Shown here one piece after another: positions 1-6,883 of a DNA stretch of 12,829 nt. The notes under the pieces were generated by a model. It was given only the letters and a program-made list of their open reading frames with translations. It searched no databases and was not told where the DNA came from. Location: positions 1-12,829 of the forward strand of contig CAZYWA010000201.1 in assembly GCA_964650975.1 (NCBI GenBank). The letters are read 5' to 3'. How positions within the stretch are numbered: the stretch's first letter is position 1; every line of letters starts with the position of its first letter. The stretch comes from CAZYWA01 sp964650975 [NCBI: uncultured bacterium]. GTDB lineage: Bacteria > JADJOY01. The position numbers were made by a program, and so were the translations under genes.

Positions 1-705
1 CAGGGCGACCAGCTCGCTGCGGCGGAAGGCGCCGACGAATCCGAGAAGCAGGATCGCCCGGTCCCGGATCCCGACGAGCGTCGCCGGCAGCGTTGCGAGC
101 ATCTGGCGTAGCTCGGTCTCGGTGACGGGCGCCTTCTGGCGGGCCGGCCGGCCGAGCTCCCGACGGAGCCCCGCAGTGAACCGCTTCAGCCCAGGGTGCT
201 GGCTCGGTGACTGCAACCCCGCGTCTTGATACCGGAAACTCATGCCAGCGAGGTCGAGCCCTAGAGTGGGCCACTTCAGTCCGGCATCGGCGCGGTCACG
301 CAGGTACTCGGCGACGTTGGCGGCTGCCGCGCCTGGGTCGGCGTCGAGCGCGACACGGCCCTCGTGGGCGCACCACGCGGCGTACTGCCGCCAGGCGCGG
401 GCGTAGTTGGCCAGGGTCGCTGGGGCGCGGGATCGGCGGGCGGTCTCCCGGACCCGCTCGGCCCGGGAATTGAGGGCGCCATCTCCCTTTTTAATAGCTA
501 CTCGATTGGGCTCGGGACCGGGATCCCGGACCCCCGGAACTGCCCTCCGGACCCCTCCCTGGGCGCCCGCGTCGGCGGCGCCAGCGCCTGCCAGGCCACC
601 CTGGGCTCCGAGAACCCCGGGATCCCGTACCTGATTGCCCGAACTCCCCTCCGGCTGGTCCCCTTCTGGGTCTCCCGGAGTCCGGTTCCCTGTCGCAGTC
701 CGCAT
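1..705 (-). CDS. Tyrosine integrase, C-terminus outside window
   Basis: Site-specific recombinase of the lambda-integrase family, expected to cut and rejoin DNA at att sites. 235 residues are visible. Residues 1 to about 92 are a Gly/Pro/Ala/Asp-rich low-complexity extension. The SAM-like core-binding domain follows (ATLANYARAWRQYAAWCAHEG, about 101-120). The catalytic domain begins near residue 180 and the frame leaves the window at GAFRRSELVAL, where Arg228 is the expected first catalytic arginine; the later R-H-R-H/W-Y residues lie off the left edge. The ATG at 705 has GGGGGTG eight to nine bases upstream, and a stop of the preceding remnant (713-711) lies just before it. The frame is in fact open back to about 1050, so a longer start cannot be excluded. 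The low-complexity N-terminus is unusual for the family. Family call is firm; substrate site is unknown. Confidence 0.82.
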   Translation of the reverse strand, partial: MRTATGNRTPGDPEGDQPEGSSGNQVRDPGVLGAQGGLAGAGAADAGAQGGVRRAVPGVRDPGPEPNRVAIKKGDGALNSRAERVRETARRSRAPATLANYARAWRQYAAWCAHEGRVALDADPGAAAANVAEYLRDRADAGLKWPTLGLDLAGMSFRYQDAGLQSPSQHPGLKRFTAGLRRELGRPARQKAPVTETELRQMLATLPATLVGIRDRAILLLGFVGAFRRSELVAL

Positions 706-710
706 CTCTG

Positions 711-1050
711 TCACCCCCGAGCCCTGGGGCTCCACAAGCAGTACTTGTCGAGCGTGACAGTAACTTGAAGGGCAGACTTGTCCAGTTCTTCTCCAAAGGT
801 TTCCGCGCGGCCGAGGCCCAACCCAGCTCGAACACCCACCGCTCGATGAGCTGGGCGGCCCGGCCTTCAGCAACTCATAGATCTCGCGGCGGCGGAGCCA
901 GTCGTGGCGCTTGGCCTTGGTGTCGATCAGGGACGCGGACCCGGCGATCACACGTCGGTAGTCGATGCCGGTGGCGTCGCGGTAGGTCCAGGGTCGGCCG
1001 ATGCCGAGGGCGACGATCTCGCTGTGGGTGAGTTGGGGTGGGAGGCGCGG
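711..1050 (-). pseudogene. Frameshifted remnant of unknown gene
   Basis: I do not recognise the family. Three consecutive stretches in three different minus-strand frames show biased codon use and sensible protein sequence. The first is LTHSEIVALGIGRPWTYRD through REIYELLKAG (about 1035-868). The second is RAAQLIERWVFELGWASAAR (about 868-800). The third is EELDKSALQVTVTLDKY, ending at TGA 713-711 just before the integrase start. Joining them needs two indels, near 866 and near 795. The first stretch has strongly GC-biased third positions, typical of a real gene. A stop at 1053-1051 limits the upstream frame, so the 5' end may also be lost. It probably once preceded the integrase in one transcript. 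It could be part of a mobile element, but no catalytic motif is visible. Confidence 0.4.
734..781. promoter_or_regulatory. ACTTG repeats and inverted repeat upstream of integrase
   Basis: ACTTG occurs at 743-747, 763-767 and 776-780. The first copy is also half of the inverted repeat ACAAG-N5-CTTGT (734-748). The cluster lies 29-76 bases upstream of the integrase ATG, where operators or integrase arm-type sites often sit. It overlaps the decayed upstream ORF. Function is inferred from position only. Confidence 0.3.
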
Positions 1051-1108
1051 TCACACGCCTCCACAAGCCCCAGCGCGGCGTAGAGCATTCGGATTCGGGG
1101 CACTGGCG

Positions 1109-2161
1109 TCATTTTGGAGGCACAGTCACGCCCTTGGGCAGTTTCGTCGTGGCATCCACCCGCGCGCCCCGAAATTGGTCCGACCGTGGGTCACCATCAA
1201 CTGACTCCGCGGTGGCTCCTCGAAGATCCGAACCACCGAAGCCAGCGTTTCTCACGTTCGCACCGATCAATACCGCGCCCCTGAGATTGGCCTTCTCGAA
1301 GCGAGCCGCGCCAAGGTCGGCCTCGAGGAATCCAGCTCGGGTCAGATCCGCCTCGATGAACGACGCGTGCTGCGCCACCACGTTCGAGAAATCCGCCACT
1401 CGCAGGCTGGCGTTTGAGAACACCGCCCAGGCGAGCTTCGCACCCCTAAAGTCCGCACCATCGAGATTGGCTCGATAGAGATTCACTCCGCGCAGATCAA
1501 CCCCGCGCAAGCCGAGCCGAGCACCGGGTGGGTCAAACTCGCGGTTCCGCCGCGAGACGACATCGAGCGAAGCTCTAAAATCCTCAGCAACACGCGTCTC
1601 GTAGACCGTCCGCCACGCCTCCTGTGAGTCCTCCACCAGATCCAGCGCCTCGCGTGGCAGATCGAGGACGAGCGCGGATCGCTCCCATCGGACGCGATCT
1701 TCGTCGCTCATCCACCGGATCGCTCGGCGGACGAAGGCACACAGCACCTCCATCACCGTCCCGTGATCACGTCTTGAATCGTGAGCAATCCGCTCCAGGG
1801 CATAGATCCCTCCGAGGCGGACATCCATGCTGGTGCTGCCTAGCTGCTCAATCGCTTTTGAGAACCGATCGGTAAGCTGCGCATCTCGCGCTATCCGCTG
1901 GTTCTCCTGGCCGAGTTGGAGAGTGCGCCACGTCACATAGCCGCCCCAGAGTACAAACGCCCCGCCGATGAGCTGGGCCAGAGTCTTCCGGGCCTCATTC
2001 TCCAACCAGAACAGCCTGGTGGCGTCTACATCGCCGAGGCCAGGTGTCAGCTCAACCTGGAGGCTCGGACCTGCCCAAAGCACGACCGCAGCGGCCATCG
2101 CGATCAGGCCCACGACGAGGCGATCGGGAACACGGGATCTCCACCAGCGCCGCATCCCCAT
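1109..2161 (-). CDS. Membrane-anchored pentapeptide-repeat protein
   Basis: 350 residues. Two membrane segments (about 15-33 and 60-78) are followed by a conserved linker with TDRFSKAIEQLG (97-108) and VRLGGIYALERIAHDS (114-129), then GTVMEVLCAFVR (134-145). About 20 pentapeptide A(D/N)LXX units run from about 215 to 315, for example GVDLRGVNLYRANLDGADF. These should fold as a right-handed quadrilateral beta-helix. The linker plus C-terminal pentapeptides is a recurrent architecture in GC-rich bacteria and usually has no assigned function. The pentapeptide part should lie on one side of the inner membrane, probably cytoplasmic. ATG 2161 is the first start after an in-frame TAG about 12 codons upstream; no good ribosome site is visible. 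The gene is monocistronic here and intact. It is not recognisably a Qnr-type gyrase protector, since the membrane segments argue against that. Confidence 0.85.
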   Translation of the reverse strand: MGMRRWWRSRVPDRLVVGLIAMAAAVVLWAGPSLQVELTPGLGDVDATRLFWLENEARKTLAQLIGGAFVLWGGYVTWRTLQLGQENQRIARDAQLTDRFSKAIEQLGSTSMDVRLGGIYALERIAHDSRRDHGTVMEVLCAFVRRAIRWMSDEDRVRWERSALVLDLPREALDLVEDSQEAWRTVYETRVAEDFRASLDVVSRRNREFDPPGARLGLRGVDLRGVNLYRANLDGADFRGAKLAWAVFSNASLRVADFSNVVAQHASFIEADLTRAGFLEADLGAARFEKANLRGAVLIGANVRNAGFGGSDLRGATAESVDGDPRSDQFRGARVDATTKLPKGVTVPPK

Positions 2162-2581
2162 CTCGTACCACGCGCCGGGTCGTTTCCCCTACTGTTGCCT
2201 CTCGCGGCTGGCCCCCGCAGCCTCGACGGATAAACTGGCCCGTTCGTGTTTCATGCACCCGCGGCGACGAGCAGCACAACCGTCACCGGGTGCCCGTCCC
2301 CCTCGTTACTGACGAGCGCGCCGCCTATAAGGTCACGCCGCCCGACCTGCGGCCAGAAGTTCACCTGCACCGTATCGGCGTGTCCGCGCATCGTTTCCCC
2401 CGGCGTTCGAGATCCGTCGCGCCGGAGGATACGGAGAACCACGTGCGATGTCTCACCTGGAAGGGAACGCGGCCGCCGTCGCAGGAAAGGAAATGGGGTG
2501 CACAGATCTATACAGAAGCCGGGGAACACTGCACATGCTCGAGACAAGTAACGGACCACGGATCACCCACCCCAACAGCGA
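2162..2581. other. Intergenic stretch, no firm gene
   Basis: About 420 bases lie between the pentapeptide gene start and the hairpin behind the beta-helix gene. The only possible gene is the weak minus-strand ORF at 2251-2559. I see no RNA gene and no clear promoter hexamers. The pentapeptide gene promoter must lie somewhere here. Confidence 0.5.
2251..2559 (-). CDS. Possible small hypothetical protein
   Basis: A 102-codon frame opens at GTG 2559; an in-frame TGA lies two codons upstream of it. The N-terminal third looks like non-coding translation. From about residue 34 it reads like a real beta-rich domain: GETSHVVLRILRRDGSR, then TVQVNFWPQVGRRDLIGG, then GHPVTVVLLVAAGA to the stop. Third codon positions are strongly GC-biased in that part. 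It lies in the same orientation between the beta-helix and pentapeptide genes. It may be the 3' remnant of a longer gene rather than an intact small gene. No family is recognised. Confidence 0.3.
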   Translation of the reverse strand: MVRYLSRACAVFPGFCIDLCTPFPFLRRRPRSLPGETSHVVLRILRRDGSRTPGETMRGHADTVQVNFWPQVGRRDLIGGALVSNEGDGHPVTVVLLVAAGA

Positions 2582-2623
2582 GGCGGAGCGCAGATCCATT
2601 CGCACCCAGATCTGCGCTCCGCC
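2582..2623 (-). terminator. 15-bp hairpin behind beta-helix gene
   Basis: A perfect inverted repeat pairs 2582-2596 (GGCGGAGCGCAGATC) with 2609-2623, with a 12-base loop. It begins 32 bases after the stop codon of the beta-helix gene. There is no clear T-run on the minus-strand side, so it may be a terminator helped by other factors or an mRNA 3' stabiliser. The inverted repeat itself is certain. Confidence 0.55.
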
Positions 2624-2654
2624 CGCCGGCCGATGCAGGCTGGCCTAAATCATC

Positions 2655-5600
2655 TCATGCTTGTCGACCGCGCCCTCGAACCCGTGCCCGGCGACGCGCC
2701 CCGCCAGATGCCGCTGCAATGAACGGTGCCAGGAGGAACGCCACATCCAAATCTCCAAACATCGACGCCTTACCGGTAGGGCCGACGTCAGGAACCGGAA
2801 TACACCCCCCAAACGGAGGTGGCGTAGCCGGATTGCAGTCCTCATCCACGCCGTTGCCCGGGATCTCGATCGCCCCGGGGTTAATCGCCGCATTCGAGTC
2901 ATTGCAATCCGTTTCCGGATGCAGACATGCCGGCGAGCCTGGGTTGCCATACCCGTCTCCATCCAGATCGATACACGTGCCACCGATGTCGGTATCGCAC
3001 GCGTCCCCGATGCCATCGTTGTCCGAGTCCGCCTGATCCGAGTTGGGAACGGTCAGGCAGTTATCGTCGCAACCAACCCGATTTCCGCCCGTACACGGGT
3101 GGCCGCTCACATGATCAGGCACCCCATCACCATCGACGTCCCCGGTCGGTCCAACGACTATCTCTGCCGTCTCGTACCGCCCTGCACCATTGTCGTCGGG
3201 AAGGCACGCTCCACCCGCACCACCCGGCGGACACACGCCCGGTGGGTCGTTCGCAACACCGTCAAAGCTGTGGACTCGAACGTACTTTGGTGGCACAGAA
3301 GTCACGTCATCCGAACTCGCCCAGATGGCGACGTAGTGAGGGCCCAACTGGTGATCCTGGCCAGAATCATCGACGATCTCATTGGGAATTTGAAACCATT
3401 GAGCCGCCTGCTCGGACAAGAGGCCGTTCCCGTCCGTACCACACGGGTGTCCGGGCATGTTCGTGCACTCGGCATGATTTCCCCCGAAGCCTACCCCTTG
3501 CGGATGCGGATCAAAAGGATACCGGTTGTCGTAGATTTTCACCTGGTAACCCGGTTGTCCCGTGTATACACCCGCGGCCTGCCGCAACACTTCAGGAGTT
3601 CCGAACCAACCGTACAGCAGCGAGCCAAAGTCATGCCCAGCGATTTCATTGTCTGCGTACAGCTGACTCGCACTGATCGGCGTCGGAGCCGAGCTACCGT
3701 TTGAATGGTACGCGGGAGCGTCGATGCTGTAGATCCCGAATCCGGAGTCGTTAGATTTGATCCGATTTTCTACACCCAGCCCCCCGATGACCGTGGTAGC
3801 CACCGTATCATTTCCCTCCGTTGCCGCCGTCGACCCCTCGCTGCCGTTGCACGACCCCGCCACATTCCAGCACGGAAAATTCCTAATGCCGAATCCCCCA
3901 TTCGACTCAATCTGATTGTTCCCAATGATTGGTCCGTGACCGCCTGACGCGGTTGCAAAAGGACTTCCCGACACAAAAATACCATCCGCAGTATTGTATG
4001 TGACCGTGTTACCTTCGACATCCATATCCGTCGCTAGCAGCGAAATCCCAGTCCCTGGAGAATGTGATGGATCCAACTGACCTGTCCAGCTAATTGTATT
4101 CTGGATGATCGACCCGTGCGACAGCGAATATCCTGGCGACGCCTGAGCCGGCGTAGGCCATGGACCAGCCTCGATTCCGACTCGGTTCGTGTACTGAATA
4201 TTATTCCCCTTTACAGTCATTGAGGACCCTATCAGATCGATTCCGGCATCCTGCGACCCGTAAATCGTATTGTCGGTGATGGAGCTATTGGACCCCGCCG
4301 TAGTGACACCTACGTTGACGCGGTTGCAAAAGATCTCATTCGACGAGATCGCGACGTCCAGATTGTGCCCTGGGTATCCAGTGGGCGAGTCGCTGGGGTG
4401 GCTACCCCAAAGCTCTACTCCATTACCACCATTATTCTGCGGCCCCGGCGGAACTGGGTCCACACCGGCCATACAAGCACACGCAAACCCCCCAGCGCCG
4501 CAGTGGCCACACGGTGGATTCGCACAGCTCAAGCCATTGTAAGCGATCCGGTTGCCGACGCCGGCCGAACCGATGACGCCGACGGAAATTTCCGTAGTTC
4601 GAGGATCGTCTGATCCGCAATGATCAGGCGTGAAATCTTGGGTATTCGCATATATGCCGTCACCGCCAAGAAGCGCCAGATGCGAAGACTCGTCGTCGTC
4701 AATATTCCCATTCCCTCCTGGATCTCCATTGGGAAGAAGTCCAATGTTATTTCCAATTACTAGAGTGTCGGTAGCGCCGGCTAGCACGATCCCGTGGGAG
4801 TGATTTCTGCTCACAGAATTCCCGACAATCTCCAGTCGCTCAATGGTGTCGTGGGCGGTGCATGTGTTGTCGGGGTCAATATACGTTGAAATGCCCATGA
4901 AATTTGAATCGATCCAATTTCCCTCGATGGTGATATTATCGGCAGTCCCGGGTGTTGAGAGTACGTGCTGCGCACGAATCTCAATTCCATCACCGTCATA
5001 CTTCTCACAGTCGGCGCCAGCCGTGCACTGATCGGGAGCCATGCTCGCAAACTCGGTATTGCCGAGGATCGTGTTTCGGTCTCCAGGGTTTGCAGACCCG
5101 ATCCGGATGTTGTTTGCGTTACGGATCTGCGCGCCTACATGATTGAATTCAATGTCTGATCCTAAGAGCCGCGAGCCGTCCGAGCCCGGCTCGAAGTTTA
5201 CGCCCGCCCCTCCCTTCATCGCGTTCGGCTCCGGCAGACCATGCGGGAAGTCGTCGTCAGTGTAATGATGGTTCATGATCTGGAGTCCACGTAATGTAAC
5301 GTATGGGCGGAGGACATTGATGATCCCGTTGTGGTCATGCCCGTAGTCAGAGTCTGAAGGCGCCGCCATCGAGGACCCGTCGAGATGAATCATGTAGGCT
5401 ACCGCGGTCGTGTCGGTAGCGGGCGCGGCGCCGTCCTGACAGAAGCCATCGATTGTCAGTCCGTCGGTCAGCGGTCCGAAGTCAGGGCCCCCGGTTGTAT
5501 TCCCAACCTCCAGCTCGAAGTTGGTAGTAGGGTTGATGCTGTAGGGTGCATGGTCCGGCGGTGGATCTTCGGTGATGGCAAATGCAATCCCGACTATGTT

Positions 5601-5840
5601 CGGATGTTGATTCGCCTGTTGAATACAATAACGGAGCGAGCCTTCGATGGGGCTACATGTCCCACTGGGCACACAGCTTTCGTGGACATCCTCGCGAGTC
5701 TCAGTAACCTTGCAGTAGGTAGTGGGGTTAGTGAGGTCGACCCAGCAGTCGGCCGAGGCGGGCCTGGTGAATGCACCAAAGATCAGATAGGTACTGGTGA
5801 CCGTCGCCAGTATCGCTAAACGTTGACTGCGTCGTTTCAT
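2655..5840 (-). CDS. Secreted right-handed beta-helix protein with C-terminal anchor
   Basis: 1061 residues. The start at ATG 5840 is preferred over an upstream ATG at 5900, because AAAGGA lies seven bases before it and a clean signal peptide follows (KRR, hydrophobic core, ASA cleavage after residue 30). A SLRYCIQQANQHP segment (about 68-80) matches the start motif of choice-of-anchor/NosD-like beta-helix proteins. From about 120 to 720, many NxI...GNxI-type turns (IEGNWIDSN, IVGNSVSRN, ITDNTIYGS, IIGNNQIESN) indicate parallel beta-helix coils. Residues about 901-949 are thrombospondin type 3-like Ca-binding repeats (DVDGDGVPD, DNDGIGDACD). About 956-1003 is a MopE-like motif (DLDGDGYGN, CNDSNAAINPGA, GNGVDEDC). 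The tail (about 1030-1061) is a short hydrophobic segment followed by an Arg cluster, like CTERM sorting signals. It is probably a cell-surface or outer-envelope protein. No polysaccharide-lyase catalytic set could be identified, so enzyme activity is open. Confidence 0.88.
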   Translation of the reverse strand: MKRRSQRLAILATVTSTYLIFGAFTRPASADCWVDLTNPTTYCKVTETREDVHESCVPSGTCSPIEGSLRYCIQQANQHPNIVGIAFAITEDPPPDHAPYSINPTTNFELEVGNTTGGPDFGPLTDGLTIDGFCQDGAAPATDTTAVAYMIHLDGSSMAAPSDSDYGHDHNGIINVLRPYVTLRGLQIMNHHYTDDDFPHGLPEPNAMKGGAGVNFEPGSDGSRLLGSDIEFNHVGAQIRNANNIRIGSANPGDRNTILGNTEFASMAPDQCTAGADCEKYDGDGIEIRAQHVLSTPGTADNITIEGNWIDSNFMGISTYIDPDNTCTAHDTIERLEIVGNSVSRNHSHGIVLAGATDTLVIGNNIGLLPNGDPGGNGNIDDDESSHLALLGGDGIYANTQDFTPDHCGSDDPRTTEISVGVIGSAGVGNRIAYNGLSCANPPCGHCGAGGFACACMAGVDPVPPGPQNNGGNGVELWGSHPSDSPTGYPGHNLDVAISSNEIFCNRVNVGVTTAGSNSSITDNTIYGSQDAGIDLIGSSMTVKGNNIQYTNRVGIEAGPWPTPAQASPGYSLSHGSIIQNTISWTGQLDPSHSPGTGISLLATDMDVEGNTVTYNTADGIFVSGSPFATASGGHGPIIGNNQIESNGGFGIRNFPCWNVAGSCNGSEGSTAATEGNDTVATTVIGGLGVENRIKSNDSGFGIYSIDAPAYHSNGSSAPTPISASQLYADNEIAGHDFGSLLYGWFGTPEVLRQAAGVYTGQPGYQVKIYDNRYPFDPHPQGVGFGGNHAECTNMPGHPCGTDGNGLLSEQAAQWFQIPNEIVDDSGQDHQLGPHYVAIWASSDDVTSVPPKYVRVHSFDGVANDPPGVCPPGGAGGACLPDDNGAGRYETAEIVVGPTGDVDGDGVPDHVSGHPCTGGNRVGCDDNCLTVPNSDQADSDNDGIGDACDTDIGGTCIDLDGDGYGNPGSPACLHPETDCNDSNAAINPGAIEIPGNGVDEDCNPATPPPFGGCIPVPDVGPTGKASMFGDLDVAFLLAPFIAAASGGARRRARVRGRGRQA

Positions 5841-6053
5841 TGGGAAGTCCTTTATCCTGTCGGGGTTAGGCGGTATCCAGCAATTGTTAGCGTTGAGCAT
5901 CGTGGTTCTTCTTCAGCGGGAGAACGGACAGACCAAGACGAGACTCCGAGCTCCGTCGCCGCAGGCGGTGAACGAGCGCGCGCAGAGGGAGGGCGCGGAG
6001 CGACGGATTGTGCGCTTGAGCCGAGTGCCCGAAAGCTTTTGCGTCCGTCGAGA

Positions 6054-6089
6054 GGTCTGCGGGCAGACCGTCCCGCGACTCGCGGTCTG
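6054..6089. other. Mutually exclusive hairpin trio
   Basis: GGTCTG (6054-6059) can pair with CAGACC (6064-6069, loop CGGG). The same middle segment, as CAGACCG (6064-6070), can instead pair with CGGTCTG (6083-6089). The two helices exclude each other, as in attenuators. A flanking inverted repeat, CGACGGA (6001-6007) with TCCGTCG (6044-6050), lies just left. The pairing is seen directly; a switching role is inference. Confidence 0.3.
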
Positions 6090-6264
6090 TAGGGCAAGGA
6101 TTCGACGACGCCAGGTGACCCGAGGCCAGGCCTGGGAACCCACGACCTCCGCGGCCCGAAACGTAGGCAGTGCGGCGGAATCGGCTGGCTTGGAGCCGGG
6201 ATCAGCTGGGGGAAGCTGTTCTTTGTATTCGGCATCCCGCTCTCACAGGCGCGACGCCGCCTGG

Positions 6265-6327
6265 CCGGGCAGCAGTCGGACGCGGGCTGAAGCTCCGCGC
6301 ACGACCGCTGCCCGGGGTGCGAACCCC
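6265..6327 (+). ncRNA. Long interrupted hairpin plus GNRA mini-hairpin
   Basis: The first element pairs CCGGGCAGC (6265-6273) with 6307-6315, GTCG (6275-6278) with 6302-6305, and CGCGG (6281-6285) with 6295-6299. It is interrupted by one 1x1 and one 2x2 internal mismatch and closes on a 9-base loop, giving 18 pairs in 51 bases. Immediately after, GGGGT-GCGA-ACCCC (6314-6327) forms a hairpin with a GNRA tetraloop. Orientation is taken from the terminator at 6437-6468. Interrupted helices of this kind are typical of RNA rather than of protein-binding DNA palindromes. No known RNA family was recognised. Confidence 0.35.
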
Positions 6328-6348
6328 TGCGAGAACGGGCGAGATGCT

Positions 6349-6419
6349 CTGGCTACGCTTGACCCGTAATCGGTCAGCGTGCTAGAAACAGGACGAGCGA
6401 GTTACTCGTCCTTAGCCGG
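6349..6419 (+). ncRNA. Candidate three-way-junction RNA
   Basis: P1 pairs CTGGCTA (6349-6355) with TAGCCGG (6413-6419), including one G-U pair. P2 pairs CGC-t-TGACC (6356-6364, one bulged T) with GGTCAGCG (6372-6379) over the 7-base loop CGTAATC. P3 pairs AGGACGAG (6390-6397) with CTCGTCCT (6405-6412) over CGAGTTA. The only unpaired junction strand is TGCTAGAAAC (6380-6389). A terminator-like hairpin follows 18 bases later, giving the aptamer-plus-terminator layout of riboswitches and of small RNAs. No known riboswitch or ribozyme core was matched; a hammerhead was considered and rejected. The pairings are exact; existence of a transcript is inference. Confidence 0.4.
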
Positions 6420-6436
6420 GGCGGGAGCTTCTCACC

Positions 6437-6468
6437 GGGGCAACCAGCATTAGCGTGCTGGTTGCCCC
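6437..6468 (+). terminator. 13-bp terminator-like hairpin
   Basis: GGGGCAACCAGCA (6437-6449) pairs perfectly with TGCTGGTTGCCCC (6456-6468) over the 6-base loop TTAGCG. ATTTGCTT follows on the + strand, a partial T-tract; the minus-strand side has none. No coding sequence lies upstream on this strand within about 3.5 kb, so it would end an untranslated RNA or act as a leader terminator for the gene at 6884. Confidence 0.6.
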
Positions 6469-6883
6469 ATTTGCTTCGCAGCGATCCGCGACCGGGTGGA
6501 CGGCTCGCGAACGCTTATGGGTATTTTACGGAGTCATGCTGTCATCCCCTCACAACTGCGATCGACCAATGCCGGTGGACGTCGCGTGCTGCCGCTTCTT
6601 CCGCAGCGTCTGCCGTATTACACCTCCCTGGTTACCCTCGTCAAGGGAATCGATAGAGCGCCCATTGACGCCGTGTGTCGTGTCCCAAGTTGGTGCCATC
6701 GGCGTGACCAGTTACCGGTCGTCTGTACGCCGCGAACGGTCGCTCATTCTGATGCGGATATCGACGCGAGCGAGCTGATGGCTGGTGCGGATTCAGGCAG
6801 CTAAACTCCGGTTCGGTGAGGCCACCTGCTGCTAGGTCCGGTGCAGTCTGCGATTGAGCCCTGACTCCAGAGAGGCCAGATCC

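Larger units (their letters stand above)
5841..6883. other. Gene-free divergent interval rich in hairpins
   Basis: About 1040 bases lie between two divergent genes, and no convincing protein-coding frame is present. The left half (5950-6470) is unusually dense in inverted repeats, listed separately. The right part (6470-6883) holds nothing I can name. No canonical tRNA T-arm, tmRNA, RNase P or 6S signature was found. Confidence 0.55.

Noticed and set aside
2044-3036. 330-codon + strand open frame
   Set aside because: It is antisense to the pentapeptide and beta-helix genes, its product is Arg/Pro/Ser-rich without domains, and it lacks gene-like composition.
2661-3704. 347-codon + strand open frame
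   Set aside because: It is a shadow of the beta-helix gene, which has a signal peptide, recognised repeats and a ribosome site on the other strand.
5852-6235. 127-codon minus-strand frame upstream of the beta-helix gene
   Set aside because: Its composition is random-looking, it has no ribosome site, and it runs into the leader of a gene with a well-supported start.
6314-6330. tRNA T-arm-like GGGGTGCGAACCCC
   Set aside because: The loop lacks the TTC-R-A pattern on either strand, no acceptor or D arm can be drawn around it, and it is better explained as a GNRA hairpin.
6355-6380. tRNA anticodon arm (5-bp stem, 7-base loop CGTAATC)
   Set aside because: T33 is missing, the stem extends to eight pairs with a bulge, and no cloverleaf surrounds it.
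6345-6420. Hammerhead ribozyme (GAAAC next to a stem)
   Set aside because: There is no CTGANGA box before the middle stem, and the expected GTH cleavage site does not pair correctly.
6390-6470. Integron attC site
   Set aside because: There is no paired GTTRRRY/RYYYAAC core; the perfect 13-bp stem with a T-rich flank fits a terminator better.
6496-6804. 102-codon + strand frame before the SGNH gene
   Set aside because: It has no codon bias or recognisable motif and no ribosome site.
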